Numbered from the stretch's first letter, positions 34,270 to 43,814 are shown. The stretch is DNA of 64,000 nucleotides from Bog-756 sp963828385 (GCA_963828385.1 CAWHEF010000002.1:2604001-2668000); one strand, 5' to 3'. The notes: a model not told the origin generated them from the letters alone. Program-made: numbers and translations.

Positions 34270-34746
34270 GTGCCGAAGCTGAGCGCGGGGCTCCTCGCCT
34301 ACCGCCGCCGCGCCGACGGCGACCTGGAGGTGCTGCTCGTCCATCCCGGAGGCCCGTTCTGGCAGGGAAAGGACGCTCATGCGTGGTCCATCCCCAAGGG
34401 GGAGTACGAGCAGGGAGCCGATCCGGCCTCGGAGGCGGTGCGCGAGTTCGAGGAGGAGCTCGGGTTGGCGGCACCTGCGGGCCCCCGTATCGACCTCGGT
34501 ACCGTCCGTCAGGCCGGCGGCAAACATGTACGGGCCTGGGCTGTCGAGGCGGCTGCGCTCGACGTCGAGGCAATCTCGAGCGGCACCTTCGAGATAGAAT
34601 GGCCTCCCCGGTCCGGGACGATCCGCTCCTTTCCCGAGGTCGACCGGGCTGAATGGTTGGGTCTCGGAACCGCCCGTACACGGGTGGTGACCGCCCAAGC
34701 GGACTTCTTCGACCGCCTGGTCGAAGCGCTGCAACAAGGCGCCTGA
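34270..34746 (+). CDS. NUDIX hydrolase
   Basis: 158 residues from GTG 34270. The Nudix box is GEYEQGADPASEAVREFEEELG, with the REFEEELG core at about 59-66; SIPKGE ahead of it and FPEVDRAEWLG after it are characteristic of the ADP-ribose/NADH-type 'predicted NTP pyrophosphohydrolase' group starting with MPKLSAGLL. It hydrolyses a nucleoside diphosphate linked to X with Mg2+. The frame is open upstream but only the start at 34270 fits the family N-terminus. Confidence 0.85.
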   Translation: MPKLSAGLLAYRRRADGDLEVLLVHPGGPFWQGKDAHAWSIPKGEYEQGADPASEAVREFEEELGLAAPAGPRIDLGTVRQAGGKHVRAWAVEAAALDVEAISSGTFEIEWPPRSGTIRSFPEVDRAEWLGLGTARTRVVTAQADFFDRLVEALQQGA

Positions 34747-34868
34747 CCTCCTCGGCGACATCCCCCTCACACCCTGCCCCGCGGTCAGCCGAGTCGGCTT
34801 GAGATTCACGCGACGGTTGGGCCAAGCTCTCAGTACGAAGATTTGAGCCACGGCGTCCAAAGGAGACC

Positions 34869-35060
34869 ATGACCATCAAGCCGAAGAGGTTGCTCACGGC
34901 GGTGATCGTGCCAGTTCAGATCACCCTTGCCGTTCTCGCTTGGCGGGACATGGCCCGACGAACCGACGACCAAGTCCGAGGCCCTAAACGGTTCTGGCGG
35001 GTCTTCGTGGCCATCAACCCTGGCAACTCGGTGGCCTATTGGCTTATCGGTCGGCGCTAG
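34869..35060 (+). CDS. Small PLDc_N-like membrane protein
   Basis: 63 residues, one N-terminal hydrophobic helix (LLTAVIVPVQITLAVLAW) then a basic loop RRTDDQVRGPKRFWRVFVAINPGNSVAYWLIGRR. The 'GPK-x-W-x3-x-INP-x-GSxxYW' arrangement is that of the phospholipase-D nuclease N-terminal family, a small membrane protein of unknown role. ATG 34869 has an AAAGGAGA site 5 bp upstream. Converges with the monooxygenase gene, overlapping it by 17 bp. Confidence 0.7.
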   Translation: MTIKPKRLLTAVIVPVQITLAVLAWRDMARRTDDQVRGPKRFWRVFVAINPGNSVAYWLIGRR

Positions 35061-36585
35061 CCCCCGGCGTTCGTACCGAATCGTGCCTACCTTGTGGCCT
35101 TCGCGGGTAGTGGTGTTCGGTCGTGCGGGTGGTTTCCGATATCCGGCCCAACGACTTGGTCAGGGTGCCGTACAGAAGCGTTCCGTAGGGCCACTGGGTC
35201 ACCACTCGTCCTGAGGGCGTCTTGTAGTAGTTGTTCGAGACGACCCAGGCGGTCTTGGCCAAACTCCGGTCGAGCCACCGGTTGAAGAGCTCGTAGAAGC
35301 GACGACGCACTTCGATGGCCGTCACGTTGCTCCGTACCATGCGGCGGACGGCCCGCACGACGAACTCGGCTTGGCGCTCGAGATGGGTGACGATCTCGCC
35401 ACCGTTCGTATTCGGCCCGTACAGCATGTAGAAATTGGGGAATCCGGGAACGGTGATGCCGAGGAAAGCCGAGGGTTCGCCATTCCACCACGTCTGGAGC
35501 GACATCCCTTCCCGTCCGATGATGTCGAGTGTGGCCAGATAGTTGGTGGGTTGGAAGCCGGTCGCCAGCACCAGTACGTCCGCTGGATGCTCCACCCCTG
35601 TGGCGTCGACGATCCCGTGGGGTGTGACCGACGTGACCGCATGCGGTACGAGCTCGACGTTGTCCCGAAGGAGAGTCGGATAGAAGGCGCCGGTGAGAAC
35701 AGGCCGCTTCCCTGGGAAGGGATACGTGGGAGTCACCACTTTGAGGAGGTCGGGACGGTCCCGGAAGACATAGTTCATGTAGTCGCGGCACTGCTGCTCT
35801 CGTAGGACATTGACCTTCGTACCCGGTCGATGGATACCGCCCCACAGCTGGCCTTTCTCCATCTGCCACAGCAGTCGAAGGCGCTCGCGCTTATAGGCCA
35901 GACGGCCTCCGTATCGGGTCCGCTCCTCGTCGGTGAGGTCACGTTCGCCCTTGGGCAGCACCCAGCCAGGCTCACGCTGGAAGAGGGTGACGTGACCGGC
36001 GATCGGTGCGATGGCCGGCACCACCTGCGATGCCGTCGACCCGGTCCCGACGACGGCGATCCGGCGACCGGTGAGCTTGTGACGATGCTCCCACCGTGAG
36101 GTGTGGAACTTCGGGCCGACGAAGTCATCGAGGCCCGGCCAGTCCGGATAGCGGGGGACGTTGAGCAGGCCCACAGCGCTTATGACCACCTGGCTCGTAA
36201 CGGTCTCGCCGTTGTCGAGCGTAACCTCGTAGTGGTGTCGTGCCTCGTCCCATCGGGCACACTCCACGGCCCTGCCCAGGCGCACGTGGGAACGCAGCCC
36301 GAACACCTCCACGACCTCTTCGAGGTAACGGCGGAGCTCCTCCTGACGTGCATGCGTCCTCGTCCAGTCATACCGGTAGAAGGAGTATGAGTAAAGGTGT
36401 GATCCGACGTCGACCTCGGCTCCGGGGTAGACGTTGTCACGCCAGGTTCCGCCGATATCCATGGATTGCTCGAAGATCGTGAACGTAGTGATGTTGGCTT
36501 GCTTGAGCTTCACGGCGGCGGCGATGCCGCCGAATCCGCCACCGATGATGGCGATGGACGGCGTGTTCCTACTCGTCGTTCTCAT
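35044..36585 (-). CDS. Flavin-containing (Baeyer-Villiger-type) monooxygenase
   Basis: 513 residues. FAD Rossmann motif IIGGGFGGIAAA (about 13-24), the BVMO fingerprint FVGPKFHTSRW (about 155-165), and NADPH motif VVGTGSTASQVV (about 178-189). The enzyme inserts oxygen next to a ketone to make an ester or lactone, cytoplasmic, with FAD and NADPH. ATG 36585 overlaps the stop of the SDR upstream (TGATG), so ketone formation by the SDR and oxygenation by this enzyme may be consecutive steps. Confidence 0.9.
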   Translation of the reverse strand: MRTTSRNTPSIAIIGGGFGGIAAAVKLKQANITTFTIFEQSMDIGGTWRDNVYPGAEVDVGSHLYSYSFYRYDWTRTHARQEELRRYLEEVVEVFGLRSHVRLGRAVECARWDEARHHYEVTLDNGETVTSQVVISAVGLLNVPRYPDWPGLDDFVGPKFHTSRWEHRHKLTGRRIAVVGTGSTASQVVPAIAPIAGHVTLFQREPGWVLPKGERDLTDEERTRYGGRLAYKRERLRLLWQMEKGQLWGGIHRPGTKVNVLREQQCRDYMNYVFRDRPDLLKVVTPTYPFPGKRPVLTGAFYPTLLRDNVELVPHAVTSVTPHGIVDATGVEHPADVLVLATGFQPTNYLATLDIIGREGMSLQTWWNGEPSAFLGITVPGFPNFYMLYGPNTNGGEIVTHLERQAEFVVRAVRRMVRSNVTAIEVRRRFYELFNRWLDRSLAKTAWVVSNNYYKTPSGRVVTQWPYGTLLYGTLTKSLGRISETTRTTEHHYPRRPQGRHDSVRTPGASADR

Positions 36586-37349
36586 CACTTGTCTTGCTCC
36601 ACGTCGGACGTCATCCGCTGGCTTTCGCCGTAGGAGTCGATCGGGCTATGGAGGGACAGGCCACCGTCGCAGTCGACGATCTGACCCGTCACCCAGGGCA
36701 GTCCGTGGACTGCGAGCACGGTCTCAGCGATGTCCCGCGGTTGCCCCAATCGCCCGAGCGGCGTCCGCCGTTGGACGGCGGCCAGAAACCCCGAGTCGAC
36801 AGGAGCTCGCCCGAGCATGGGGGTGGCGGTGACGCCGGGGCCGACTCCATTGACACGAATACCGTACGGCGCCAATTCGGAAGCAGCGACGCGGACGGTC
36901 ATGCTCAGGGCCGCCTTCGACGTGCAGTAGAGACCCATGCCCCGGTCCACCAGGTGAGCGCTCACACTCGAGGTCGCCACCACCGAACCGGGCAGGTGCG
37001 CGTCGATGAGGGCGCGGGCGATGGCCCGCATGACCAGCCACGGGCCGCGAGCGTTGATCTCCATGACCCGGTTCCAATCCTCGACGGCTTCGTCCAGCAG
37101 AAGGCCCCCGTGACCGATGCCGGCGGTGATCGTCGTCCAACCGGGCACTCCGACCTGTTCCAGGGTGGCTCGAGTTGCAGCGATGACCGAGTTCGGGTCC
37201 CGCACGTCACAGATGACATCGGGATCTCCTGTGACATCCCAGACAGTGACAGGTACGCCCTTCGTTCGGTAGGCGTCGACGACCGCCGCACCGATGCCGG
37301 AGGCACCACCGACGACAACGGCCGAGTCTGGCGGGGCCTCTGACATCAT
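36585..37349 (-). CDS. Short-chain dehydrogenase/reductase
   Basis: 254 residues. VVGGASGIGAAVV (about 11-23), ITAGIGHGG (in place of NNAG), catalytic Ser in SSVSAH and Tyr-x3-Lys in YCTSK, closing with WVTGQIVDCDGGLSLH. It has the coenzyme site of NAD(H)-dependent classical SDRs. Start codons at 37349 and 37346 both overlap the TetR stop. TetR, SDR and BVMO form one operon for an alcohol to ketone to ester pathway. Confidence 0.9.
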   Translation of the reverse strand: MMSEAPPDSAVVVGGASGIGAAVVDAYRTKGVPVTVWDVTGDPDVICDVRDPNSVIAATRATLEQVGVPGWTTITAGIGHGGLLLDEAVEDWNRVMEINARGPWLVMRAIARALIDAHLPGSVVATSSVSAHLVDRGMGLYCTSKAALSMTVRVAASELAPYGIRVNGVGPGVTATPMLGRAPVDSGFLAAVQRRTPLGRLGQPRDIAETVLAVHGLPWVTGQIVDCDGGLSLHSPIDSYGESQRMTSDVEQDK

Positions 37350-37942
37350 CCGGATCGTTCGGCACGAATGCCGTCGAGCACGAAGGACGCGATCACATCG
37401 GTGAGCCCTTCGAGCCGGCTGACATCGATGGCGATCGCGTTCATTGCCGTGGTCGTGATCGCACCGAGGATGGCGGTGGCGACGAGCCGGGGGTGCTCGA
37501 TCTCCCGGAAGGTGCCTTCGGTCAACCCCTCACGGATGAGATCGGCTACAGGTTCGACGAACGCACTGTTCGCCCGTGCAGCGATCTCCGGTGTCCGTGC
37601 CGCCCGACCGAGGTCGAACTGCAACGCCTGGCTGGCCCGGGGATATGTGCCGAACACGAGCAGGTGCGCCTCGATCAATCGTCGCATCCGCTGGGCGGAG
37701 TCGCCCGGTCCCTCGACGGCCGATGCGACCGCTTGAGCCACGGCATTGAGGACGACACCGAAGATGAACGAGAGCACCTGCTCCTTGCCCTCGAAGTAGT
37801 AGTACAGCGTCGCTTTCGGGACCCCGGTGACAGCGGCGATCTCCTCGGTCTTGGTGCCGTCGAGGCCGCGCTCGGCGAAGAGGTCGGCTGCCAACATCAA
37901 CTTCGATGCCATCCGGGGGGGCACTGGGCGCATCGCCGTCAC
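37346..37942 (-). CDS. TetR-family regulator of the SDR-BVMO operon
   Basis: 198 residues from GTG 37942 (ATG 37933 is also possible). DNA-binding domain: MLAADLFAERGLDGTKTEEIAAVTGVPKATLYYYFEGKEQVLSF, then a helical ligand domain with RMRRLIEAHLLVFGTYP. It leads the SDR and BVMO genes, with translational overlap, and most likely represses them. The upstream gap contains an AT-rich TTATAA element (about 37963), suited to a -10 for this operon. Confidence 0.85.
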   Translation of the reverse strand: MTAMRPVPPRMASKLMLAADLFAERGLDGTKTEEIAAVTGVPKATLYYYFEGKEQVLSFIFGVVLNAVAQAVASAVEGPGDSAQRMRRLIEAHLLVFGTYPRASQALQFDLGRAARTPEIAARANSAFVEPVADLIREGLTEGTFREIEHPRLVATAILGAITTTAMNAIAIDVSRLEGLTDVIASFVLDGIRAERSG

Positions 37943-38005
37943 CTACTGGTTTGGACTCGTGTTATAAACTAGCAGATCACATTCTCCACACGCTGGAATC
38001 GAGGA

Positions 38006-38437
38006 ATGAAGATCCACCACACGGCCATCTGTACGGGCGACCTCGAGTCGAGCATGCGGTTCTGGCAGGACGGCCTGGGCTTCGGCGTTCAGATGGACGA
38101 ACGCTTCGAAGGAGACTGGCCCACCTTGTTCGGGGCACGCCAGTCCCAGCTCCGATCGATCTTTCTCGGTGAGCCTGGCCTTCCGGACGCAGGGATCATC
38201 GAACTGGTCGAGTTCGCCGGCGGGATGGCAGAAGCTCCGGCGGCGACTGTGGAACCTGCCGTCGGCTTCTTTCTCGTGTCGGTCTTCATGGAGATAGAAC
38301 CAACCCTGGCCCGGCTGGACTCGCTTGGCCTCGGGGGCCCTGCAACGAGGATCTCTCTCGCGGGCGACGTGAAGATGGCCGTGGTCCATGACCCAAACGG
38401 AATCGCGGTGGAATTGATCGACCTCGGCGGCCACTGA
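38006..38437 (+). CDS. VOC-family (glyoxalase-like) protein
   Basis: 143 residues in two beta-alpha-beta3 modules: IHHTAICTGDLESSMRFWQDGLGF and MAVVHDPNGIAVELIDL. His4/His5 and Glu in VELIDL are probable metal ligands of a methylmalonyl-CoA epimerase / extradiol-like VOC enzyme. It is divergent from the TetR-SDR-BVMO operon and probably co-regulated across the 63-bp gap. The reaction is not predictable. Confidence 0.82.
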   Translation: MKIHHTAICTGDLESSMRFWQDGLGFGVQMDERFEGDWPTLFGARQSQLRSIFLGEPGLPDAGIIELVEFAGGMAEAPAATVEPAVGFFLVSVFMEIEPTLARLDSLGLGGPATRISLAGDVKMAVVHDPNGIAVELIDLGGH

Positions 38438-38627
38438 ACCAATCGGATAGATCAGCCGCGATGTGAACTGCACTTGCTCGGCGGCCACCTTTTGCCCTGA
38501 GGGGCCCGTGCGACGTCGGGCGCCGAGACTCGTGCGACGGCCCTAGCGGAAATATCGACTGTGGCGACCCGAGGCCAACAGGATTGATCTCTCGCCTCTC
38601 GGCGTGTCCGGGGTCGTTGCCGAAACG

Positions 38628-38978
38628 TCAACGGTCGCCCACCCGCGGCGTATCGTCCCCGTCGTCCTCCGGGTCCCGATGCGGTTGGAGCGTCGTCGAC
38701 CCTTCATCGATCTCTTCGAGGAACCGTCGGACCGTATCCCAGATTGCGGGTTCGGTCGGAAGCTTGGCTGTGACCACCGTCGAACTCTCGTTGATAACGA
38801 TGTCCAGGTCTGGGTGCGGGAGGCCCGAGGTAGCGGTCCGAATGGACAGGTCGGCGCCCTCTCCAACGGCTACCACTTCGAGGCCGACCCGGTTCGCCGC
38901 TCGACGCAGTCCAGCGCTGAGCACGGGGTTGGGAGCAGCCAGCGTGGCCCTGGCAGGGCGAACGGGCACCAGGTACAT
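38628..38978 (-). CDS. Small hypothetical protein divergent from a histidine kinase
   Basis: 116 residues from ATG 38978 (the frame is open to 39068). The body, VRPARATLAAPNPVLSAGLRRAANRVGLEVVAVGEGADLSIRTA then LDIVINESSTVVTAKLPTEP, reads like one alpha/beta half of a response-regulator receiver fold without the phospho-acceptor aspartate. The C-terminus is acidic. I do not recognise a named family. Its position head-to-head with the sensor kinase suggests a role in that signalling system. Could be spurious. Confidence 0.45.
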   Translation of the reverse strand: MYLVPVRPARATLAAPNPVLSAGLRRAANRVGLEVVAVGEGADLSIRTATSGLPHPDLDIVINESSTVVTAKLPTEPAIWDTVRRFLEEIDEGSTTLQPHRDPEDDGDDTPRVGDR

Positions 38979-39037
38979 TCGCACCAGTATGAAGCCGACG
39001 ACGGGGTCGGGCGAGGGTACTCTTACCCCTTTTCGAA

Positions 39038-40165
39038 GTGCCGATCGGGCCATCGAACGAACTCTCACCTCGACCGCGGCTCGCCATTCGGGCCGTCCAC
39101 GTCGCCCAGGGCGTTGTCTGTATCGCGACGGCCCGATCTTCTTATCGACGCCCGAAACTGGCTACCGCAGCGGCCTTTGCGTCCGTTGCTGAGTACGCGT
39201 GGCTGCTGCGCCGTGCGCTCACACAACAATCCGATGATCCGGTTTCCGCCCGACTCGATTCGGCTTTCAGCCTCGCAGGGCTCCTCGTCTTCGGCGCGGC
39301 GACAGAGCCGAGGGACCGAACGTCGTCGCTCAATTGGATGATGCCACTCGCAGTCGGCAGCTGCATCAACGCTTTGCGCGGCATTGACTCAGGAGAGGGC
39401 TTCGGAATCTCGCTCGGCCTGGCCACTGCGTATGGGTGGACGACCCGAGATGCGCTGTCGAGCCGTTCGGGCAGTACAGCGACGGCAATGGCCAATCTCA
39501 TCAGCTTTCCGGCGTTCTCTCTGGTGGCAGGCCTGAATGTTCGGCTGGCCCGACGTCTGGCGTCCGAGCTGGACTCGGCGAGGCGAGAGGCGGTTGTCCA
39601 AAGCGCTCGGGCCGCCGCAGAAGCAGCCAGAAATCGCGAACATCGTCTTCTCCATGACTCAGCACTGCAAACGCTCGAAGCCATCGCCGTTCGTGACGAA
39701 GGAATACCCGACGAGATACGAGATCTGGCTCGAGGCGAGGCATCGATGCTGCGCCAGGCCATCTCGGACCGACCCGGACATACCTCCGACCTGACCTCGA
39801 GGATGCAGGCTGTGGCACAGGAGTTCGCCGGTCGCGGACTTCAGGTCGATCTCCTCACGGCCGAGGTGACAGCGGAGCCGCCGGGGGAAGTGATTGACGC
39901 GATGGCCGGCGCTGTCCATGAGTCTCTCGCCAACGTCCTCAAGCACGCGGGAGTTTCCCGTGTAGTGGTCCGGGTCGTGTCTGACGAATCTGGGCCCCGA
40001 GTCACCGTTCGCGACCAGGGCAAAGGGTTCGACCCTTCCAAAGTCGGTGGCGGCTTCGGCATGGACAACTCCATCAAAGGCCGCCTCGCAGAAGTCGCAG
40101 GTGAGGCCAGGATCACTTCGAGTCCCGGCAGAGGAACACGAGTGGATCTTGTGGTCGAACGATGA
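39038..40165 (+). CDS. Sensor histidine kinase (NarX/DegS-like)
   Basis: 375 residues from GTG 39038. Four or so membrane segments (about 45-60, 77-88, 98-113, 148-165), then a coiled helix and the dimerisation/phosphorylation helix EHRLLHDSALQTLEAI with His206, and a HATPase_c domain with N-box AVHESLANVLKHAG, G1 VRDQGKGFDP and G2 GGFGMDNSIKGR. It autophosphorylates and passes phosphate to the response regulator, whose ATG overlaps its stop codon (ATGA). Signal unknown. Confidence 0.88.
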   Translation: MPIGPSNELSPRPRLAIRAVHVAQGVVCIATARSSYRRPKLATAAAFASVAEYAWLLRRALTQQSDDPVSARLDSAFSLAGLLVFGAATEPRDRTSSLNWMMPLAVGSCINALRGIDSGEGFGISLGLATAYGWTTRDALSSRSGSTATAMANLISFPAFSLVAGLNVRLARRLASELDSARREAVVQSARAAAEAARNREHRLLHDSALQTLEAIAVRDEGIPDEIRDLARGEASMLRQAISDRPGHTSDLTSRMQAVAQEFAGRGLQVDLLTAEVTAEPPGEVIDAMAGAVHESLANVLKHAGVSRVVVRVVSDESGPRVTVRDQGKGFDPSKVGGGFGMDNSIKGRLAEVAGEARITSSPGRGTRVDLVVER

Positions 40166-40792
40166 TCAAGGTAGCTGTCATCGAAGATCATCCCCTCTAT
40201 AGACAGGGCCTCATCCAGATAGTCGAACTGGCAAGTGAGTGTGTGCTCGTAGGAGCGGCCGGCAGCGCGGAAGAGTTGGAACAAGCGGAGCACGACGAGT
40301 GCGACGTCGCGATCCTCGACCTCCATCTTCCCGACTGCAGCGGCGCCGGGGCCGTGCTCAGAGTGAAGGAATACGCTCGAGCGATTCTGGTTGTCTCGGC
40401 GTCGGAAGATCGAACCAGCGTCGTCGAAGCCATCGGAGCCGGAGCGAGCGGGTACCTTCCGAAGTCTGCCGACGCAGAAGAAATCGAGAAGGCAATCCGC
40501 ACCATCGCAGGCGGGGGGAGCTACATCTCTCCCATTCTCGCCTCCTACCTGCTGGTCGAGAGCCGCCGGTCGAGGGCCGATGACGCATTCGAGCTGACGC
40601 CAAGGGAATCTGAAATTCTCTCCCTCGTAGCAGACGGCGAAACCGATACCGATATCGCCCACAGGCTCTTCATCAGTGTTCGTACCGTCCGCTCCCATCT
40701 CGACCGGATCCGGGACAAGACAGGACGACGGCGGCGCGCTCGATCTGACCCGGCTGGCGTACGAGCAAGGCGTCGTCGGCGAACCGGAGTGA
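40162..40792 (+). CDS. NarL/LuxR-type response regulator, C-terminal frame interruption
   Basis: Receiver domain with phospho-acceptor Asp53 (AILDLHLPD) and switch Lys in YLPKSADAEE; HTH LuxR domain LTPRESEILSLVADGETDTDIAHRLFISVRTVRSHLDRIRDKTG. After GRRRRA (about 40738) the frame slips by one base: the family ending LTRLAYEQGVVGEPE is read in the next frame and stops at 40792; without the shift the protein runs to 40827 with an unrelated Arg-rich tail. The recognition helix is intact. It is the partner of the kinase just upstream. Confidence 0.85.
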
Positions 40793-41170
40793 GGTGCGTC
40801 ACAGGTATGGCCGACCGAAATCCTTAACGCCATCACGGTCGTAATCCGCTGCTGGCTCGCCACGGAGCCTTTGCGTCACACAATTGCGTTCCCACGTGCG
40901 TGATCGGAGACGTTCCAGACACGGACCCCATCGCCCTGGTTCTGGTCACCAAGGGGCCTTGCTCTCGAGGCGACGGAACCTCTGCCGTGGGTCGAATTGC
41001 CCACCTCGAGCGCGAATTGCCCACTCGGCGAATGGGCATCTTGACCTCTGCCCTTCGGGATCTCGGAGGCTCATCGTTGCGGGTAGGAGCGGCTCGCCAG
41101 GAGTCCACTCCCAGCACCGGAGCCATCGATGCCGAAGCATTCGAGATGCGGACCACGAAATGGGGGACCA
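40793..41170. other. Intergenic stretch without a supported gene
   Basis: About 380 bp between the response regulator and the next membrane protein. The repeated element GAATTGCCCAC occurs twice (near 40997 and 41021). Open frames here have no recognisable domain and no start site with an obvious ribosome site. Likely the promoter and leader of the downstream gene. Confidence 0.5.
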
Positions 41171-41989
41171 ATGGACATAGCTGCAGCTACGCAAGGCGCC
41201 GTACCCGCCGATCCGGCAACCAAGGCTCGCCGGATCCTCCGCAATATCGGGATCATCTGCATCGCCTTGGGATTGATCAGCACGAAAAGCGAGGGGGTCG
41301 CCGGGACTCTGTTTCTGCTCGCGCTCGGCATTGCGTTCCTCTCACCGTGGGCTCTGGCCAAGTGGCAATCGCTCGAGACCAGACAGGAGGACCTGGAACT
41401 CGCGGCGCAGATGAGCACGGGCTTTCAGTCCGAGCGCACTCCCTCCCCCGTGAACACGCCCCGGTTGGAATCCCATCACCAGTGCCTGGAGCCCGGTGAG
41501 TCTTGCTACGTGGACGGGGCTCCGGCCACCCTCTACTCCTTCTATGGGGACCCCGTCCTCGTACAGCGAGGGTTCTTCCTCGCGTTCGGCTCTCCATTGG
41601 CTTGGGCCATGACCATCATCGGAAATCTGATGTTCTGGAGTCACCGTCGCAAGAAGGAGAAGAAGGCGGCAGCTCGGTGGCGTGACCCGGAGCCGGCCCA
41701 ACTGTGGGTGACCGACCGCCGATTCGTCCTCCACGCGCTGAAAGGCAACCAGGCATGGGTGCAGTTGCGTTACGATGACGTGGGCTTTCCGTTGCTCGAG
41801 AAGGACGGGATCATCTTCCAGCTTCCCGAGCTGGAATTGCCGGTCAAGGTGCGGCTCCGCTCCCCCGCCACCGTTTACGTGCTCTTCCGGTACCTGTCCC
41901 TCCGACAGATCTTCAACGTCGAGCTGCCCTGGTGGTCCCACACGCTCCGTCACTTGCAATCACAAGGCGCCGGGGTGGGAAATGGCTAG
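41171..41989 (+). CDS. Membrane protein with bacterial PH-like domain (unknown function)
   Basis: 272 residues from ATG 41171. Membrane segments at about 24-40, 45-62 and 130-150 (QRGFFLAFGSPLAWAMTIIGNLMFW), then the basic HRRKKEKKAAARW and a beta-rich cytoplasmic part, LWVTDRRFVLHALKG through IIFQLPELELPVKVRLRSP, similar in pattern to bPH/GRAM-like domains ('L-x-V-T-D-x-R-x-V'). No exact family can be named. GGGGGACC upstream is a modest ribosome site. Confidence 0.65.
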   Translation: MDIAAATQGAVPADPATKARRILRNIGIICIALGLISTKSEGVAGTLFLLALGIAFLSPWALAKWQSLETRQEDLELAAQMSTGFQSERTPSPVNTPRLESHHQCLEPGESCYVDGAPATLYSFYGDPVLVQRGFFLAFGSPLAWAMTIIGNLMFWSHRRKKEKKAAARWRDPEPAQLWVTDRRFVLHALKGNQAWVQLRYDDVGFPLLEKDGIIFQLPELELPVKVRLRSPATVYVLFRYLSLRQIFNVELPWWSHTLRHLQSQGAGVGNG

Positions 41990-42115
41990 CGCCACGTGGT
42001 GATCGGAAAGGCTGAGCCAATGACGCTCATCACGCGGGTGACGTGGGCGGAGCTCAGCGGTCGTCGCCATATATCGACCCGCAGTCCTGGGAACGCTGTG
42101 CGACCCGATTGGGAT

Positions 42116-42427
42116 CTACGGCACCGGGAAGTCGAGGATCGGGACGTACTGCTGACCGGCGTGCATGTCCCGGTCGCCGAGCGAGCCTTGCGCGGTCGGG
42201 CGGGGCAGCGAGACCTTGACGGCACGAAGCTGCGGGAGCCGGAATACCCGAACCTTCGCAGGATTGGTGGCGTACTTGGAGCCGATCGCTTGGGGGTCGG
42301 TGAGAGGTGACCGCACCGCACAGTCGTAGGCGTCATCGGTGGCGAAGAACACATCGATCGTGATCCAGAACGGTCCGGCGTTCTTCGAACGGACCTGGGT
42401 GGCGAGGTCGCCGAGGGCGGTGGTCAT
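42116..42427 (-). CDS. DUF4387 family protein
   Basis: 103 residues. LATQVRSKNAGPFWITIDVFFATDDAYDCAVRSPLTDP is the DUF4387 core, a small protein almost always encoded next to a DUF1446/AtuA protein, as here: its GTG/ATG at 42427 overlaps the DUF1446 stop codon by 4 bp. The two probably form a complex. No biochemical function is established. Confidence 0.88.
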   Translation of the reverse strand: MTTALGDLATQVRSKNAGPFWITIDVFFATDDAYDCAVRSPLTDPQAIGSKYATNPAKVRVFRLPQLRAVKVSLPRPTAQGSLGDRDMHAGQQYVPILDFPVP

Positions 42428-43814
42428 ACGCCGACCTTGTCGTGCACGGTGCGAAACAGCTCCTCTGGTGTGTCGACGTCGACCGCGTGTTGAAGGACGA
42501 ACTCATGGATCTGCCCCCGCTCGGTCTCCGCCGGCGACCCGAGGAAGGCAAAGCTCGGCAGGGCCACGTCGCCTGGGAGCGGGGCGTGGAGGAGAAGGGG
42601 GTTGGCGAACTTGGCGATCTGGGTGGCGGTCGCCTGGTCGCCGGCGGCGGCGAGGAACACGATCCCCACCTCTCGTGGCGGTTCGGCGACACACGGCTCG
42701 GCGCTGCCGAGCACGGCGTCGTGACCGTAGCGTACGAGGCGGACGTCGTAGTCGCCTTCGGCGAGGTGGAGCGTCTTCGGGATGTTGGTGTGGAGGTAGG
42801 TGAGGAGCTGGTCGCACCACTCGTCGAGTCGGGCGAGGACCTTGGGGTCCCGGATGCCGGAGATGATCATCGTCTGGTAGCCGGCCGGTGCAGCACCTTC
42901 GAGCTTGATGGTGTGCTGGGCCGCCACCTCGAACCGGGATCCCTCGACCCGGACCCGACGATCGTCGAGGGCGGTGTAGACGGCGTCGGTGGTGTCGAGC
43001 GTGCCGGCGGGCTCGCGCATACGGAACGGATCGGCGTTCTCGTACATCATGTGCGCCGCCACGCTCGACGTTGTGCAGGCAGCGGTCTCGTCGAGGGCTT
43101 CGACGGTGAAGCCGGTGGGGTCGATGGTGACGAGCACGCCGCCGCTGCGGGGGTTCGTGGTGCACAGGCCGCCGCACTCGGCGACCTTTGCCGCGTGCCA
43201 GACCTGGCCTGCGGGGAAGCCCCGTTGCAATGCGATGGCGGCGATAAGCGCAGTGTCGGTGGCGCGTCCGGCCAGCACGACGTCTGCCCCGTCCTCGAGG
43301 GCGGCGACGATCGGCTCGTGACCCATCAGGCCGACGATGTGGCTGCAGCGCCGCAGCGTGGCCACATCGAGGGGACCGGCGGGTTCGAGGGGGCGGATCC
43401 TCCCCTTGCCGAGCAGGTCCTCAACGATGGCGGGGTCCTGCTCGGCGTAGATGCGTGCCAGCCGGAGGGTGAGGCCTGCCTCGGCTGCGACTGCGACGGC
43501 GATGCCGTGGACCCAGTCGACCCCTGCGTCGGTGCCCGAGGTCCCGCACGAGCCGACGATGACGGGGATCCCGGCCCGGTGGGCGGCCGGGAGGATGTGA
43601 CGGAGGTCACGTGCCACGGCGTCCCGGGCGGTCTTGGCGGTAGCGGTGCCGAGATAGTGCGGCCCCGAATCGGTCGATCCCCCGTCGACGGCGATGACGT
43701 CTGCGCCAAGGGCGATACCCCGGTCGATGGTGGCAGGGGGAAGTCTCCGCCGAGCATGCCGACGGGGACGAGCACCCGTACCGTGCCGGGAGGCGCCGGC
43801 CTGGGCCCGGTCAT
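42424..43814 (-). CDS. Acyclic terpene utilisation AtuA-like (DUF1446) protein, one frame interruption
   Basis: About 463 residues if repaired. The start VRVLVPVGMLGGDFP and the second part RGIALGADVIAVDGGSTDSGPHYLG are in different frames, switching near 43738 at a run of five G. The remainder is intact: VIVGSCGTSGTDAGVDW, EPIVAALEDGADVVLAGRATDTALIAAIALQRGF, CGGLCTTNP. AtuA is needed for acyclic terpene (citronellol/geraniol) use in Pseudomonas, but the family also occurs with CoA-transferase-like and isomerase genes and its reaction is unknown. It follows the GntR gene with overlap. Confidence 0.82.

Noticed and set aside
40833..41171. 112-residue minus-strand frame in the gap after the response regulator
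   Set aside because: No domain, no ribosome site, and composition typical of an antisense frame.
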